Shown one piece after another: positions 1-8,741 of a DNA stretch of 64,000 nt (position 1 is the first letter of the stretch; each line of letters begins with the position of its first letter). The notes under the pieces are model-generated. The model worked only from the letters and a program-made list of their open reading frames with translations, ran no database searches and was not told where the DNA came from. A program made the position numbers and the translations under genes. The stretch is from Paraburkholderia phenazinium. Lineage in GTDB: Bacteria > Pseudomonadota > Gammaproteobacteria > Burkholderiales > Burkholderiaceae. Location: positions 1 through 64,000 of the forward strand of contig NZ_FNCJ01000005.1 in the NCBI RefSeq assembly GCF_900100735.1. The letters run 5' to 3'.

Positions 1-27
1 GTAAGCGCGCAGCAAACCCGCCTTGAC
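1..27 (+). repeat. IS66 left terminal inverted repeat
   Basis: The first 8 bases, GTAAGCGC, match the reverse complement of the right end exactly. A further match of about 14 in 18 bases follows (both contain the CCCGYCTTGA stretch). This end lies downstream of tnpC. Confidence 0.85.
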
Positions 28-35
28 GGATTGCG

Positions 36-1616
36 CTAGTTGACTATCACAGGCGGACGCCAGCGATGCGGCAGCAATGCCGAGATGTCGCTGGCCTTGT
101 GGGTCGGCAGCCGCGTGAGGATGTCTTTCAGATAGGCGTGCGGGTCGTGGGCGTTGAGTTGGGCCGAGCGTATCAGGCTCATGATGGCGGCAGCACGTTG
201 GCCTGCTCGTAGCGAGCCGGCGAACAACCAGTTGGCCCTTCCGATGGCCCATGGGCGGATCTGGTTTTCGACCCAATTGTTGTCTATGGGCACATGCCCG
301 TCGTCGAGATAGCGCGTGAGCGCTTCCCAACGTTTGAGGCTGTAGTCCAGCGCTTTCGCAATCGCTGAACCCTCCGAAACCAGCTTACGCTGCGCCACCA
401 TCCATTCATAAAGTGCGTCACACACCGGTTTGGCCCGGCTCTGCCGGAGTTTGCGCCGCTCTTCGGCATCCAGCACTGCAGCGTCGCGCTCGATATCGTA
501 AAGCGCAGCGAAGAACGGCATGGCCTGTCCAGCGACGTGGCTGCTGTGATTGGCATGCAGGTCGAAGAACTTGCGCCGTGCATGCGCAGCACATCCGATT
601 TCAGTGATGCCCTGCTGGAATCCGGCCTTGTATCCGCCATAGTCGTCGCACACCAGCTTGCCCTGCCAGTTGGCGAGGAAGGTGCGGGCATGCTCGCCTG
701 CGCGGCTGTCTGCGAAGTCGTAGACCACCGCGCGCAGATCACTGAAGTGCGTGGGCGTATACGCCCACAGGTACGCCCGGTGTGTCTTCCCTTTACCTGG
801 ACTAAGCATCTGTACCGGTGTCTCATCCGCGTGCAGCACACCCTGCTGCAAGAGTTCCTGATGCAGGGCATCGACCAGTGGCTGCAACTGTGCGCCGCAC
901 GTGCCGACCCAGGCACCCAATGTCGATCGCGGTATTGCCAGACCCGCCCGCGCAAAGATCTGTTCCTGACGATACAGGGGAAGGTGGTCAGCGTATTTGG
1001 CAACCAGCACCGAGGCCAGCAGCCCCGTGGTCGGGATGCCCTTGTCGATGACGTGTGCGGGCACTGGCGCCTGAATCAGCGTTTCGCAGCTCTTGCATAC
1101 CCACTTGCCACGGATATGCCGCTCAACCGTGAACACGCCCGGCGTGTAGTCCAGCTTCTCGCTGATGTCCTCACCGATGCGCACGCGCTCGCAGCCGCAC
1201 TGGCATACGGTGCTATCCGGCTCGTGGTGGATCTCTGTGCGCGGCAGTTGCGCTGGCAGTGATGCGCGCTTCGGTTGCTGGGATGACTGGTCGGCGGTGG
1301 CTTGCGGCTGAAGCTGCTCGAGTTCCAGTTCAATGGCGGCCAGATCCGCGTCGATCGCTTCTTCCAGCAGGCTCATCTGCTCGCTGCTGAACTGTTCGCT
1401 GCGCCGGCCAAACTGCAGGCGCTTGAGAATGGAGATCTCGTGGCTCAGCTGCTCGATACGCGTCTGCCGGTAATGCAGTTCGCGTTCGTTCTCTTCGACC
1501 TCCCGCGTCTTCTCCTCAATCTCCCGGTCTCTGTCCTGCACCTGGGCAATCAGCTGCGCGGCGAGCGTGCGCAACTGTTCCGGGCTGAGGGCGTTGAGGT
1601 CGGCGGGCAGGTTCAT
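36..1616 (-). CDS. tnpC: IS66 TnpC, DDE transposase
   Basis: This is the catalytic transposase of the IS66 element, 526 residues from the ATG at 1616. An upstream in-frame ATG at 1658 would add 14 unlikely residues. Order of parts: a leucine-zipper-like coiled coil near residues 25-65; a short helix-turn-helix-like segment with the FGRRSEQ motif; a zinc-binding segment with CQCGC and a later CKSC pair; then the DDE domain. HADETPVQ carries one catalytic Asp, and the IDNNWVEN segment near the C-terminus fits the region of the last acidic residue. Length is normal for the family and no frameshift is seen. It is the last gene of the tnpA-tnpB-tnpC operon. Confidence 0.95.
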   Translation of the reverse strand: MNLPADLNALSPEQLRTLAAQLIAQVQDRDREIEEKTREVEENERELHYRQTRIEQLSHEISILKRLQFGRRSEQFSSEQMSLLEEAIDADLAAIELELEQLQPQATADQSSQQPKRASLPAQLPRTEIHHEPDSTVCQCGCERVRIGEDISEKLDYTPGVFTVERHIRGKWVCKSCETLIQAPVPAHVIDKGIPTTGLLASVLVAKYADHLPLYRQEQIFARAGLAIPRSTLGAWVGTCGAQLQPLVDALHQELLQQGVLHADETPVQMLSPGKGKTHRAYLWAYTPTHFSDLRAVVYDFADSRAGEHARTFLANWQGKLVCDDYGGYKAGFQQGITEIGCAAHARRKFFDLHANHSSHVAGQAMPFFAALYDIERDAAVLDAEERRKLRQSRAKPVCDALYEWMVAQRKLVSEGSAIAKALDYSLKRWEALTRYLDDGHVPIDNNWVENQIRPWAIGRANWLFAGSLRAGQRAAAIMSLIRSAQLNAHDPHAYLKDILTRLPTHKASDISALLPHRWRPPVIVN

Positions 1617-1679
1617 GCAAACCAGTCTGCCAGAACCCCTGGCACCATGGAAGCGCAACAGTTAACGTCCCTGTTGGCC

Positions 1680-2018
1680 TCATACGACGCGAATCACACC
1701 GTTCGGGCCGATGCGCTGCCACGGCAAACCGACCACCAGACCTGCGAGCTGCTCCTGTGTGAGTATGTGTTGCTTTGGTTCGCTGCCAGCGTGCGGCCAG
1801 ACGAACTGTCCCTCGTTCAGCCGTCGCGCTGCCAGCCAGATCCCGATTCCGTCGTGAATCAGCACCTTCAGGCGATTGGCCCGCCGGTTGGCAAAGAGGT
1901 AAGCATGGTGCGGATGTGCAGCGCCGAACACCGTGATCACGCGCGCCAGTGCCGTATCGAAGCCGGCACGCATGTCCAGCGGGTCGACTGCCAGCCACAC
2001 TTCATCAATGCGGATCAC
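1680..2018 (-). CDS. tnpB: IS66 accessory protein TnpB
   Basis: TnpB of IS66, 112 residues, needed for transposition in this family although its biochemical role is not settled. The hallmark segment VDPLDMRAGFD near the N-terminus and the FANRRANRLKVLIHDG segment are both present. The start chosen is the GTG at 2018, which overlaps the tnpA stop in a GTGA junction. This is the usual translational coupling in IS66. The longer reading from 2048 would run into tnpA and is less likely. Confidence 0.92.
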   Translation of the reverse strand: MIRIDEVWLAVDPLDMRAGFDTALARVITVFGAAHPHHAYLFANRRANRLKVLIHDGIGIWLAARRLNEGQFVWPHAGSEPKQHILTQEQLAGLVVGLPWQRIGPNGVIRVV

Positions 2019-2401
2019 GCGAGCCACTCTCGCAGCCAGGCGGCGCATTGCGCTGCCTCTGATGTCGGCCAGCTAACCGTAATCGACTGGTCTGCGCGAC
2101 GCACTTCGACGCGAATCTCAGCCGTACGCGCGCTTCTCGTCTCAAGCGGCAACGGCACAAATGCCGGTGCCGCTTGAGACGGCGCCGCCACGTCGCTACG
2201 CGCCACCAGCACGCAATCGTTCCTTTCGGCCTGCTCTACCCAACGTCGCAGCAGATTCGCGTTCAGCTTGTGGTGCAGGGCGATCGCCGCGAGCGACACC
2301 CCGGGGCCCTGGCAAGCTGCCACCACCTGGGCTTTGAACTCGACGCTATAGCGCCGGCGTCGACGACGGCCAGGTGGCGCTTCTTCTTCGATAGTGTTCA
2401 C
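2015..2401 (-). CDS. tnpA: IS66 accessory protein TnpA, HTH
   Basis: First gene of the IS66 operon, 128 residues. The N-terminal half has a basic run (GRRRRRRYS) followed by a helix-turn-helix of the IS3/IS66 OrfA type (EFKAQVVAACQ, then NANLLRRWV). The C-terminal half is typical of IS66 TnpA, with an IRVEVRR segment. It overlaps tnpB by four bases. It probably binds DNA during transposition; in the family its exact role is only partly known. Confidence 0.92.
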   Translation of the reverse strand: MNTIEEEAPPGRRRRRRYSVEFKAQVVAACQGPGVSLAAIALHHKLNANLLRRWVEQAERNDCVLVARSDVAAPSQAAPAFVPLPLETRSARTAEIRVEVRRADQSITVSWPTSEAAQCAAWLREWLA

Positions 2402-2450
2402 GTGTCCACCTATTTAAGTGGATACGATGCTCCCAAGACCTTCAATGCAA

Positions 2451-2477
2451 CTCAAGACGGGATGGCTAGGCGCTTAC
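2451..2477 (-). repeat. IS66 right terminal inverted repeat
   Basis: Read on the minus strand it starts GTAAGCGC and then follows the left end with scattered mismatches. It borders tnpA, whose promoter should lie between here and 2401. The first base inside the interrupted host gene is 2478. Confidence 0.85.
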
Positions 2478-3436
2478 CAATGCAATCCAGAGCGCAGTGG
2501 TAGACCGACAGATCTCGCAGCTCGATAAAAATCCACTGTCACGCCCTTTCCACTGAGAGGGCCTCCGTCTGCCGAGCTGAGAAAAACTTCCTTAGCATCC
2601 GATCCTGTCGCCGCAATCAATTCCGCGCGCTCTCCATCGATATACCTTACGATTCTGGCTGCCAGGTGAATTGGGACTGGAAACCTATTTGAATAGCCGA
2701 ACTTTTGCCGCCTTGGGCAGACACTAATGAAATCAGCCGCCGTCGTGCTTCTAGCGGAATCAAAGTCGCTGATGGTCAATGACAGGATCGAAGCGCGACG
2801 TAGACCCACTTCCCATGCCAGGTCGAAGATCAGGCAGTTACGCAACGCAATCTCTTCGCTGCAATGCGCATGGAAGTATTCGTGCAATGCAGACCGATCG
2901 CCTTCATCTAACACATGTGAAGACCGATGTCGGCTGTGTTCCCCTGCATCATGAAAGATCTTCGGGTAATCGGACCGAGGTGTTCGCTTGATAGCGGGCA
3001 GCTGTGATTGCACTAGGGTGCTAGTTATCTGGCAGCCGTGCGTCCCTATGATGCGCTTACCTTTTGAGTAGTGCTCTTGAGTTTGTAGCCAGACATAGAA
3101 CTTATAGATAGCACGCAGGTCTTTGTTGACCGATCTTTTATGCGCCTGCTCATCATCAGATCTGTTGGGAGCTGAACGGGACATCAGGCTCTTGCGAAAA
3201 TTGAGAAGCGTGTCGTCTGTTGCGTCGATATCGGTCGTTTTCTCCGTTTGCAGAAACGAGTACCATTTTTTTAATGCATATGCGCTCCCTTCGACCGTTG
3301 ATGGACGATCTCCCTTATGATCGACGAGCTCGAGAAGATGGTCAAAGGCGGCATCGACTGTACAACCGCCTTCATCCCAAAGATGCCAATAGACGACCCC
3401 ATCCGCGGGACGCTCTGATTCAAGATAGAAGGCCAT
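2478..3436 (-). pseudogene. Tyrosine recombinase, broken by IS66
   Basis: N-terminal part of a phage-integrase-type tyrosine recombinase, about 320 codons. A SAM-like core-binding region lies roughly at residues 30-125. The catalytic domain begins with GLRRASILSLTISDFD near residue 214, which carries the first catalytic Arg. The reading ends in SGLH, where the HxxR motif is expected, because IS66 begins at 2477. The second Arg, the His/Trp and the nucleophilic Tyr are therefore missing from this piece. The remainder of the gene should lie left of the window. The gene overlaps the RecD-like gene by 17 bases, so it was the last member of the operon. No activity is expected. Confidence 0.85.
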
Positions 3437-5507
3437 GCTCAGCTCCCTTAGCGAGCGCTTTATCGGTTTCTAATATGGGTAAAGTTACGACCGTGCGGAC
3501 GAGTCGCAAGGTGGACAGGAAAGTGTCCAAAACCTCTGTCGACCCAATCGCAATAAGCCTGACGCTACTATGCATGCATGCTCGAAAGACCCAGTTTGCG
3601 TCATTGGCTACCTGATGAGTCAATACTGCCACCAGACTCGCCGGATAGGCTCCAGGTAACTGCTCGATCGTCGCAGCGAAGTTGGTCGACAAATCAGAGA
3701 GTTCATGCTGATTCACACCATAAAGATCGTCGCGAATCTTGATCAGGTAACTGATCAGCTTACTGGCGCCTTCGAATCCACCATCCATGCGCACCGGCGG
3801 GGAAAGTATCTGGTGCACGAAGCCGATCTGTTTCAATGGTGCCGGTGAGGCGGGAGAAGTCCGATCGAATCGAACCGGATCTCCAACGTGCAAATCGAGA
3901 TCGCGTTCATCGCTCCGCGTGCTCCGCCGCTTCAGGAGCGTTTCGTTCAGTTTGATGACGTGGCTTGTCGTGGGCGCCAGCATCAGACAAGTGCCTTGTC
4001 CCCTAAGTCGTTCAAATGCGCCAGTTGCTACGGCGATCATATCGCTATCGTTTATATTAATCGTTGACAGTCCGCGAGCAGGCGAACTCGCGTTAAATGG
4101 CAACGCCTCGATGCGACGCTGGGCCGATTTTGCGCAGATCGGTTGCTCGCAGAGCGCGTGCTGGTCGACGAACATATCACCTTGAAGATTCGACGCCGAG
4201 CATGGGTTCGATAAATCTAAAAGGTAACTGTATCGGGACCGCTCATTCGGCTGGAAGGGACAACAAAGCAGGATGAGCGTGCGTACTTGACCGAGGCGAG
4301 CCAGGACCGACGCCAGTTGGACAACAGACAACTCCTCCGCGCGGTCGATGACTACAGTGCCGGGTCCATCGAAAGCAAGAACTGCCTTGTGCAACGAACT
4401 AATGTTGATCACTTCATGCTCCAAGCGCAAAGCGGTCTGACGCGCTTCGATGCACTCTGACGTTGCTATGGCGAGAGGGAGATTTCGAGATTTCAGGCGG
4501 AGAAACAATTGTCGCATCTTCGCCATTCCAGTATGCGTCTCGCTTTCCGCGAAGTGAACTCGGCATTTTCGCCTTCCCGACCTTGTCGATTCACTGAGTC
4601 GATTCGACAGACTTCCGGATAGAAATGATTTGAGATATTGATGTGCCAGTGATATTTCTCTGACTACTAGCCGCCCGTCGGCGTCGACGAGCACTAAACC
4701 GCGAGAAAGCGCTGTGTCGATTGCTACACTAGCAGTTTGTTCGTCAGCGTCGCATGTCTTGCCGATGTCCTGAGCGATTAAATCGCGCTTGATGCCTTCC
4801 TGTCCAGGCGCGCGCTCAACAGTTTTTAGGACAAGTGCCCCCAGTCTCCTCGGGTCATTTCTGAGAAGTCCAAATGACGACTTTGCTATGCAGTCGGCAC
4901 ACTCGAACCCCATCAAGCCGGTGAGACGATAGGGATCAGCGGCGACCTTGTCAAAGCTCACCGGTCCATAAGCGTCGAAGATTCGAGTCGCCAGAGGCCG
5001 GGATACCTGAACTGAGGCGAAGCGGTTTATTTCGCGCACCAGTTGTAGCCGAAGCATCCATTGCCGCGCGATTCGGGCACGCAGGTCGTCGGGGAAAAAA
5101 GGGGCTTTTGCCGAATTCGTTGAGCGGGGTAAGCCTTCTTCAAGAATAACACCGAGGTTCTTTCCGTAGCGATGCCACAGCCAATTGGCCAGATTAAGTC
5201 CAATGGGAAAGCAGTGTCGAGTTAGGTAAGGCACAAGCAAAGAGCCGGTCGGTGTCGCCAGTCTACCTGTGCGAACAAGGAATTCGGCACCGGCCATGTC
5301 ATCTTCGCAGAAGTTACCTTCAAGCAACCACACATCGTCCCGCTCAACATGCCGTAATGGCCACTTGTCCTCCCGTGAGAAGATCGAACCTTGCTCCGTT
5401 TCGAACTGGTACCAAGCGACATCCTTTACGGACGTTATACTAACCAGGAGGGCCTCTGTCGCCACAGTTGTATTGCCGGCATGAGGGGAGGCTGAATTCA
5501 TTCCCAT
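3420..5507 (-). CDS. RecD2-like protein lacking Walker A (pseudo-helicase)
   Basis: A 695-residue protein whose segments line up in order with RecD2-type SF1 helicases while the ATPase motifs are worn away. Residues about 168-220 resemble the RecD2 helix-hairpin-helix block (ADPYRLTGLMGFECADCIA). Where GPGTGKT should stand the sequence reads ESETHTGM. The Walker B equivalent is VVIDRAEEL near residue 385 instead of the IDEAS type. HVGDPVRFD matches the SH3-like region. The C-terminal ATIEQLPGAYPASLV and IAIGS segments match the TiHksQGSE and vaITRAr region in degraded form. I infer a DNA-binding, non-hydrolysing partner of the recombinases. It overlaps both neighbours, so it is translated with them. 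The fold assignment is by eye. Confidence 0.6.
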   Translation of the reverse strand: MGMNSASPHAGNTTVATEALLVSITSVKDVAWYQFETEQGSIFSREDKWPLRHVERDDVWLLEGNFCEDDMAGAEFLVRTGRLATPTGSLLVPYLTRHCFPIGLNLANWLWHRYGKNLGVILEEGLPRSTNSAKAPFFPDDLRARIARQWMLRLQLVREINRFASVQVSRPLATRIFDAYGPVSFDKVAADPYRLTGLMGFECADCIAKSSFGLLRNDPRRLGALVLKTVERAPGQEGIKRDLIAQDIGKTCDADEQTASVAIDTALSRGLVLVDADGRLVVREISLAHQYLKSFLSGSLSNRLSESTRSGRRKCRVHFAESETHTGMAKMRQLFLRLKSRNLPLAIATSECIEARQTALRLEHEVINISSLHKAVLAFDGPGTVVIDRAEELSVVQLASVLARLGQVRTLILLCCPFQPNERSRYSYLLDLSNPCSASNLQGDMFVDQHALCEQPICAKSAQRRIEALPFNASSPARGLSTININDSDMIAVATGAFERLRGQGTCLMLAPTTSHVIKLNETLLKRRSTRSDERDLDLHVGDPVRFDRTSPASPAPLKQIGFVHQILSPPVRMDGGFEGASKLISYLIKIRDDLYGVNQHELSDLSTNFAATIEQLPGAYPASLVAVLTHQVANDANWVFRACMHSSVRLIAIGSTEVLDTFLSTLRLVRTVVTLPILETDKALAKGAEHGLLS

Positions 5508-5848
5508 AGGGACGTCCCCGTGGCAAAGAGGTACTCGTAGGAGGCGAGGAGAACGCGTAGCTGAATTACATCATCCTCGAGTTCAGCGATACGGCGGTGT
5601 AGCGTATCAACGTGATTCTTGCCGCGCTTCGTCGTTTTTGCGGTGATTCGAAAACGTTGCTCAAGCTCTAAGAAAAGACGTTTGATTTCACCGTTTGAAC
5701 CCACAGTAGAGCGGGTAATTCCGACTATCTTGCAAATGCGTGCACGATTTGGCTTACCTCGCCAGAGGGGCACAGGTTCCTGCTTATCGATCCAGGCTGA
5801 GAGCCTTGTTGCCGCCTGGCGGGCAATTTCCTGGTTGCTGGTGGTCAT
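5498..5848 (-). CDS. Small HTH/coiled-coil recombination accessory protein
   Basis: A 116-residue protein between two members of the recombinase operon. The N-terminal half has a likely DNA-binding helix pair (GKPNRARICKIVGITRSTV). The C-terminal half is a coiled coil (LHRRIAELEDDVIQLRVLL). The layout resembles the small TnpC-like proteins that travel with multi-recombinase elements such as Tn554, but no family is certain. Its stop overlaps the start of the RecD-like gene, and its ATG directly abuts the stop of the gene before it. It probably helps assemble or direct the recombinase complex (inference). Confidence 0.6.
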   Translation of the reverse strand: MTTSNQEIARQAATRLSAWIDKQEPVPLWRGKPNRARICKIVGITRSTVGSNGEIKRLFLELEQRFRITAKTTKRGKNHVDTLHRRIAELEDDVIQLRVLLASYEYLFATGTSLWE

Positions 5849-6478
5849 CTATCGTCTCCTCGACGAAAGTAGCTTGGCAATTCTCCTGGAGAGCTTAGAG
5901 TTCTCGCTACGCAGATCTTCATTGACCTGTATCAGCCCAGATAAAACGCGCTTGTATTCGTCAGCGTCACCTTCGCACTTCTTCACGAGTCCATCATGCG
6001 TGCGGCGTAACTGGATGAATTTCAGGCGTTCTGCACGGACTTCGGACATTTTCACTGCCAACACGGCACGTACGCTTCTCAGTTCGGCGCGGAGGTTGCT
6101 CAACTGATCATCCGGGTGAGTACGGGCACCTGCTTCAGCTTGCTTTAGAAGGGCCGCCATGCAGGCGCGAGCCTTTTCTTCAAGCGTAGGACGATCAGCA
6201 AGCGTATCGTTGGCGGTGGAGCGAATCTGGGGCAGCGCATTGCGTGTACTTTCGCAGTTTTGGGATGCGTCCCATGCCTTGAACTGCCTGAGGCTTCGCG
6301 GGAAAAAGTCGTGCATCGGTCTTCCCTTGGCATCTACTAGTCGGTGTCCAGTCGATGTCTTGATGACAGGAATCCCGTTGTTCACCCATGCCTCAAGAAT
6401 ATTAAGCTTTCGCTCGATATTGTCGGTTGCATCCTGCTTCGTCTTTTCTGCCTGCTTCACAATTCGCGTGCCCGTCAT
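5849..6478 (-). CDS. Coiled-coil protein of the island 2 recombination operon
   Basis: A 209-residue protein of no family I recognise. The first 90 residues are mixed and soluble (for example NILEAWVNNGIPV and RSLRQFKAW). Residues about 115-205 are a long charged coiled coil ending in a basic tail, SRRIAKLLSSRRR. It lies 16 bp after the 748-residue recombinase gene and abuts the next gene, so it belongs to the operon. The right island has a small coiled-coil protein at a similar place (35480-36040), which suggests an equivalent role, perhaps bridging recombinase subunits. That role is inferred from position only. Confidence 0.6.
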   Translation of the reverse strand: MTGTRIVKQAEKTKQDATDNIERKLNILEAWVNNGIPVIKTSTGHRLVDAKGRPMHDFFPRSLRQFKAWDASQNCESTRNALPQIRSTANDTLADRPTLEEKARACMAALLKQAEAGARTHPDDQLSNLRAELRSVRAVLAVKMSEVRAERLKFIQLRRTHDGLVKKCEGDADEYKRVLSGLIQVNEDLRSENSKLSRRIAKLLSSRRR

Positions 6479-6494
6479 GGCGCCTCCAGAGCTT

Positions 6495-8741
6495 CTATGG
6501 GGGATCGTTTCGCGATTCTTTTGATACCTTCATTGCCTGAAAATTCTGGTACGCGTCTTCCGCGCTGTTCTGTTGGAGAACAGGCAACGTCAAATCATTG
6601 CGATCTCGGTTCCACTGGGTTTCTGCGGCACCGAGTTCACCTTGAAACGTCGGATCGGATGCGAAGAACATACATCCGCTGCAAACAACAACTGATGCCA
6701 GTTCAGGATGAGGCTGTCCGTTCATTTCACATTTGGGCCGCACGGTATGAACGTTGTCCTTAAGGTGACAGTCGCCGTGGCGCTTCGGTCTTATGCGGTA
6801 ACCGCGCTGCGTAAGTGCGCCACAGACTTGTTTTTGCTGCTCCGCCTCACTAAGTCTTGTGAACGCTATGTTCTTCGATAGACTTCGATGCAAATGCCTT
6901 ACGAGACGTGGAAATCCGCCCACCATATCGCTACCGTTTGTGATCCTCTTGACTGTGTCGAGCAATTTTTCGGAGCCGGCCTGCTCGATCTGGCGGCCCA
7001 AATCAAGAAGCTCCTCAATAAGTGAATTCTCCAAATTCGAATTGGCTGCTCCCTTACCCCCAGATCCAAGGGCCAGCTTTCCGTCGATGATGTTAGACAG
7101 AACGCCACGCGGAGGATCGGTAACATAGGTCCGCGTCGTGACTAGCGCGAAATGCCGTAGATGCTGACCCAGTGCTCGAATTCGGGGATCAGTGTGTCTG
7201 TACATATATATGAGCGCGAACATTCGACGGCCGACGTGAAGATGGAAGTCTGGACAGGCCTCCTGTGGAAAGATCGATGATATAAAAGTGGCCAGGGTTC
7301 TGGTGCGCTTGTCATCAAGCCCGGCAAAAAAATGGATGTCTTCTTTTATTCCGTCCAGAGTTGGGCGACCGGCCCAAAAAATGCTCTCCGTCCGTTCTGA
7401 ATATAGGCACTCAGTTGCAGGAACGGTGGCATTCCTAATAGACTCCAAACATTCGATCGCGTGGGCTGTCGTGCGCGTCACGAAAAACGGGTGTCGCGCC
7501 TTGTATGTTTTGGCTACGTAAAAGTCTATTTCCCAGACGTCGTCGACTTCGGTGGACCTCAATGCCATCGTTCTCAGCCCCAGCTCTGCGTCGCAGATTT
7601 CGGTATGCCTTCGCGCGTTCAGGAATGCGATGACCACGGCGCATGCGCCCTGGCAAGCTGCGATTAGTTCGTCTACTGTCAAGTCGGCTCGCGCAGCCCG
7701 CTGATTTGCTGACCATTGCCTTATAGCGCTCCCGGTCAATCGGCTAAGTTCAATGGCGTGAGCGTTTGAACTTAGCCAGTTTTTCCTTTTCTTTCTTGGA
7801 ATGAGGAGCAATTCGCGCGAAGCATCCTGCAGCAGCGAAACGACATGCGGTGCACATTCGTATATCCAATAGAATGCGCCTTCCATTAGTTTGACAGTTT
7901 CATCGAGTGTGATGGTCTCGGTTCTGCCGCCGCCGGTCTCGGCCATTCGAGACGCGATGTCATGCGGGTGTTGATATGGAAGAAAACCAAGTCGGTCAGT
8001 TGTCCCGTGCACCAAAGTAAGATCGTTTATCCATCCTAGTATCATGGCAAGCAGGTCTGCGCTCGGTGCGCTTGGCGGCGTCTCCTTGCGTGCTGACCAT
8101 CTGGCTGCAAACTTGTAGGGAAGCGTTGACTCGAGAATCAAGCGCGTGGATTCTGGTAGCACGCTTTTTGTGCCGATTCCCACGGATCGGCTCCAAAACG
8201 GCATCCGGAGAGCATCCACTACTGGTAACGTGTCGACAGGAAGTCGCAAAAAGCGCAATGCGAGTTTATGCTGATCTGCGGTCAGATTTTTTGCGACCAT
8301 ATCCCACCGACTTTGCAGCGCTAGCGCGATATACCAACCGCCATGTGCGAGTTCATTCAGGAGTTCCTGTAAGTGATCTGGCGTTGCATCCGACAGGCGG
8401 TACACGCCTCGCGACCTGAGAAAGTCCAGCGTATTTCGATATACCGCGATGCGCTTCTGAATTGATTTAATATCGGGCGCGAGGTCCCTGGAGCGCTGGA
8501 AGGCTAGCTCGGCTAGTGCTACGCAGACTCCCACACGGTCAGCGTCGTCGACCAATCGGCAACCTTGGGGATTGGCAGGGGTTGCGGGGAGCCACAGGCC
8601 GTCAATTGGAAGTCGGCGAGGCTTCCCTTTCAGTTTGAATGTCAATGCTCCGGACTCGTACCTGACGTTGACGCCATCGGAAAACCCCGCCTGGATGTCA
8701 GGTTGTTCGAGGTTTAGCTTCGCTTTTTTAAGCTGGCCCAC
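6495..8741 (-). CDS. Large tyrosine recombinase (second of island 2)
   Basis: A 748-residue site-specific recombinase with a long N-terminal part and a recognisable catalytic core. The first catalytic Arg lies near residue 375 (FLNARRHTEICDAEL). The box II part is FHLHVGRRMFALIY near 504. The C-terminal GQHLRHFALVTTRTYV near 530 carries the His and the probable nucleophilic Tyr. An extension of about 200 residues follows and contains Cys and His residues (CHLK, VVCSGCMF) that could bind zinc. The start is the GTG at 8741, overlapping the preceding gene by 14 bases. It presumably acts at the comM attachment site together with the other recombinases of the module. Confidence 0.82.
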   Translation of the reverse strand: MGQLKKAKLNLEQPDIQAGFSDGVNVRYESGALTFKLKGKPRRLPIDGLWLPATPANPQGCRLVDDADRVGVCVALAELAFQRSRDLAPDIKSIQKRIAVYRNTLDFLRSRGVYRLSDATPDHLQELLNELAHGGWYIALALQSRWDMVAKNLTADQHKLALRFLRLPVDTLPVVDALRMPFWSRSVGIGTKSVLPESTRLILESTLPYKFAARWSARKETPPSAPSADLLAMILGWINDLTLVHGTTDRLGFLPYQHPHDIASRMAETGGGRTETITLDETVKLMEGAFYWIYECAPHVVSLLQDASRELLLIPRKKRKNWLSSNAHAIELSRLTGSAIRQWSANQRAARADLTVDELIAACQGACAVVIAFLNARRHTEICDAELGLRTMALRSTEVDDVWEIDFYVAKTYKARHPFFVTRTTAHAIECLESIRNATVPATECLYSERTESIFWAGRPTLDGIKEDIHFFAGLDDKRTRTLATFISSIFPQEACPDFHLHVGRRMFALIYMYRHTDPRIRALGQHLRHFALVTTRTYVTDPPRGVLSNIIDGKLALGSGGKGAANSNLENSLIEELLDLGRQIEQAGSEKLLDTVKRITNGSDMVGGFPRLVRHLHRSLSKNIAFTRLSEAEQQKQVCGALTQRGYRIRPKRHGDCHLKDNVHTVRPKCEMNGQPHPELASVVVCSGCMFFASDPTFQGELGAAETQWNRDRNDLTLPVLQQNSAEDAYQNFQAMKVSKESRNDPP

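Larger units (their letters stand above)
1..2477 (-). mobile_element. IS66-family insertion sequence, complete
   Basis: A 2,477-bp element with the three-gene IS66 layout tnpA-tnpB-tnpC on the minus strand. Both ends carry the GTAAGCGC terminus typical of IS66: the first base of the window starts one copy and 2477 ends the other. The element sits inside a tyrosine recombinase gene of the left island. The 8 bases after the right end (CAATGCAA, 2478-2485) should be the target duplication, but the left copy would lie before base 1. All three genes look intact, so the element may be active. Confidence 0.93.
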
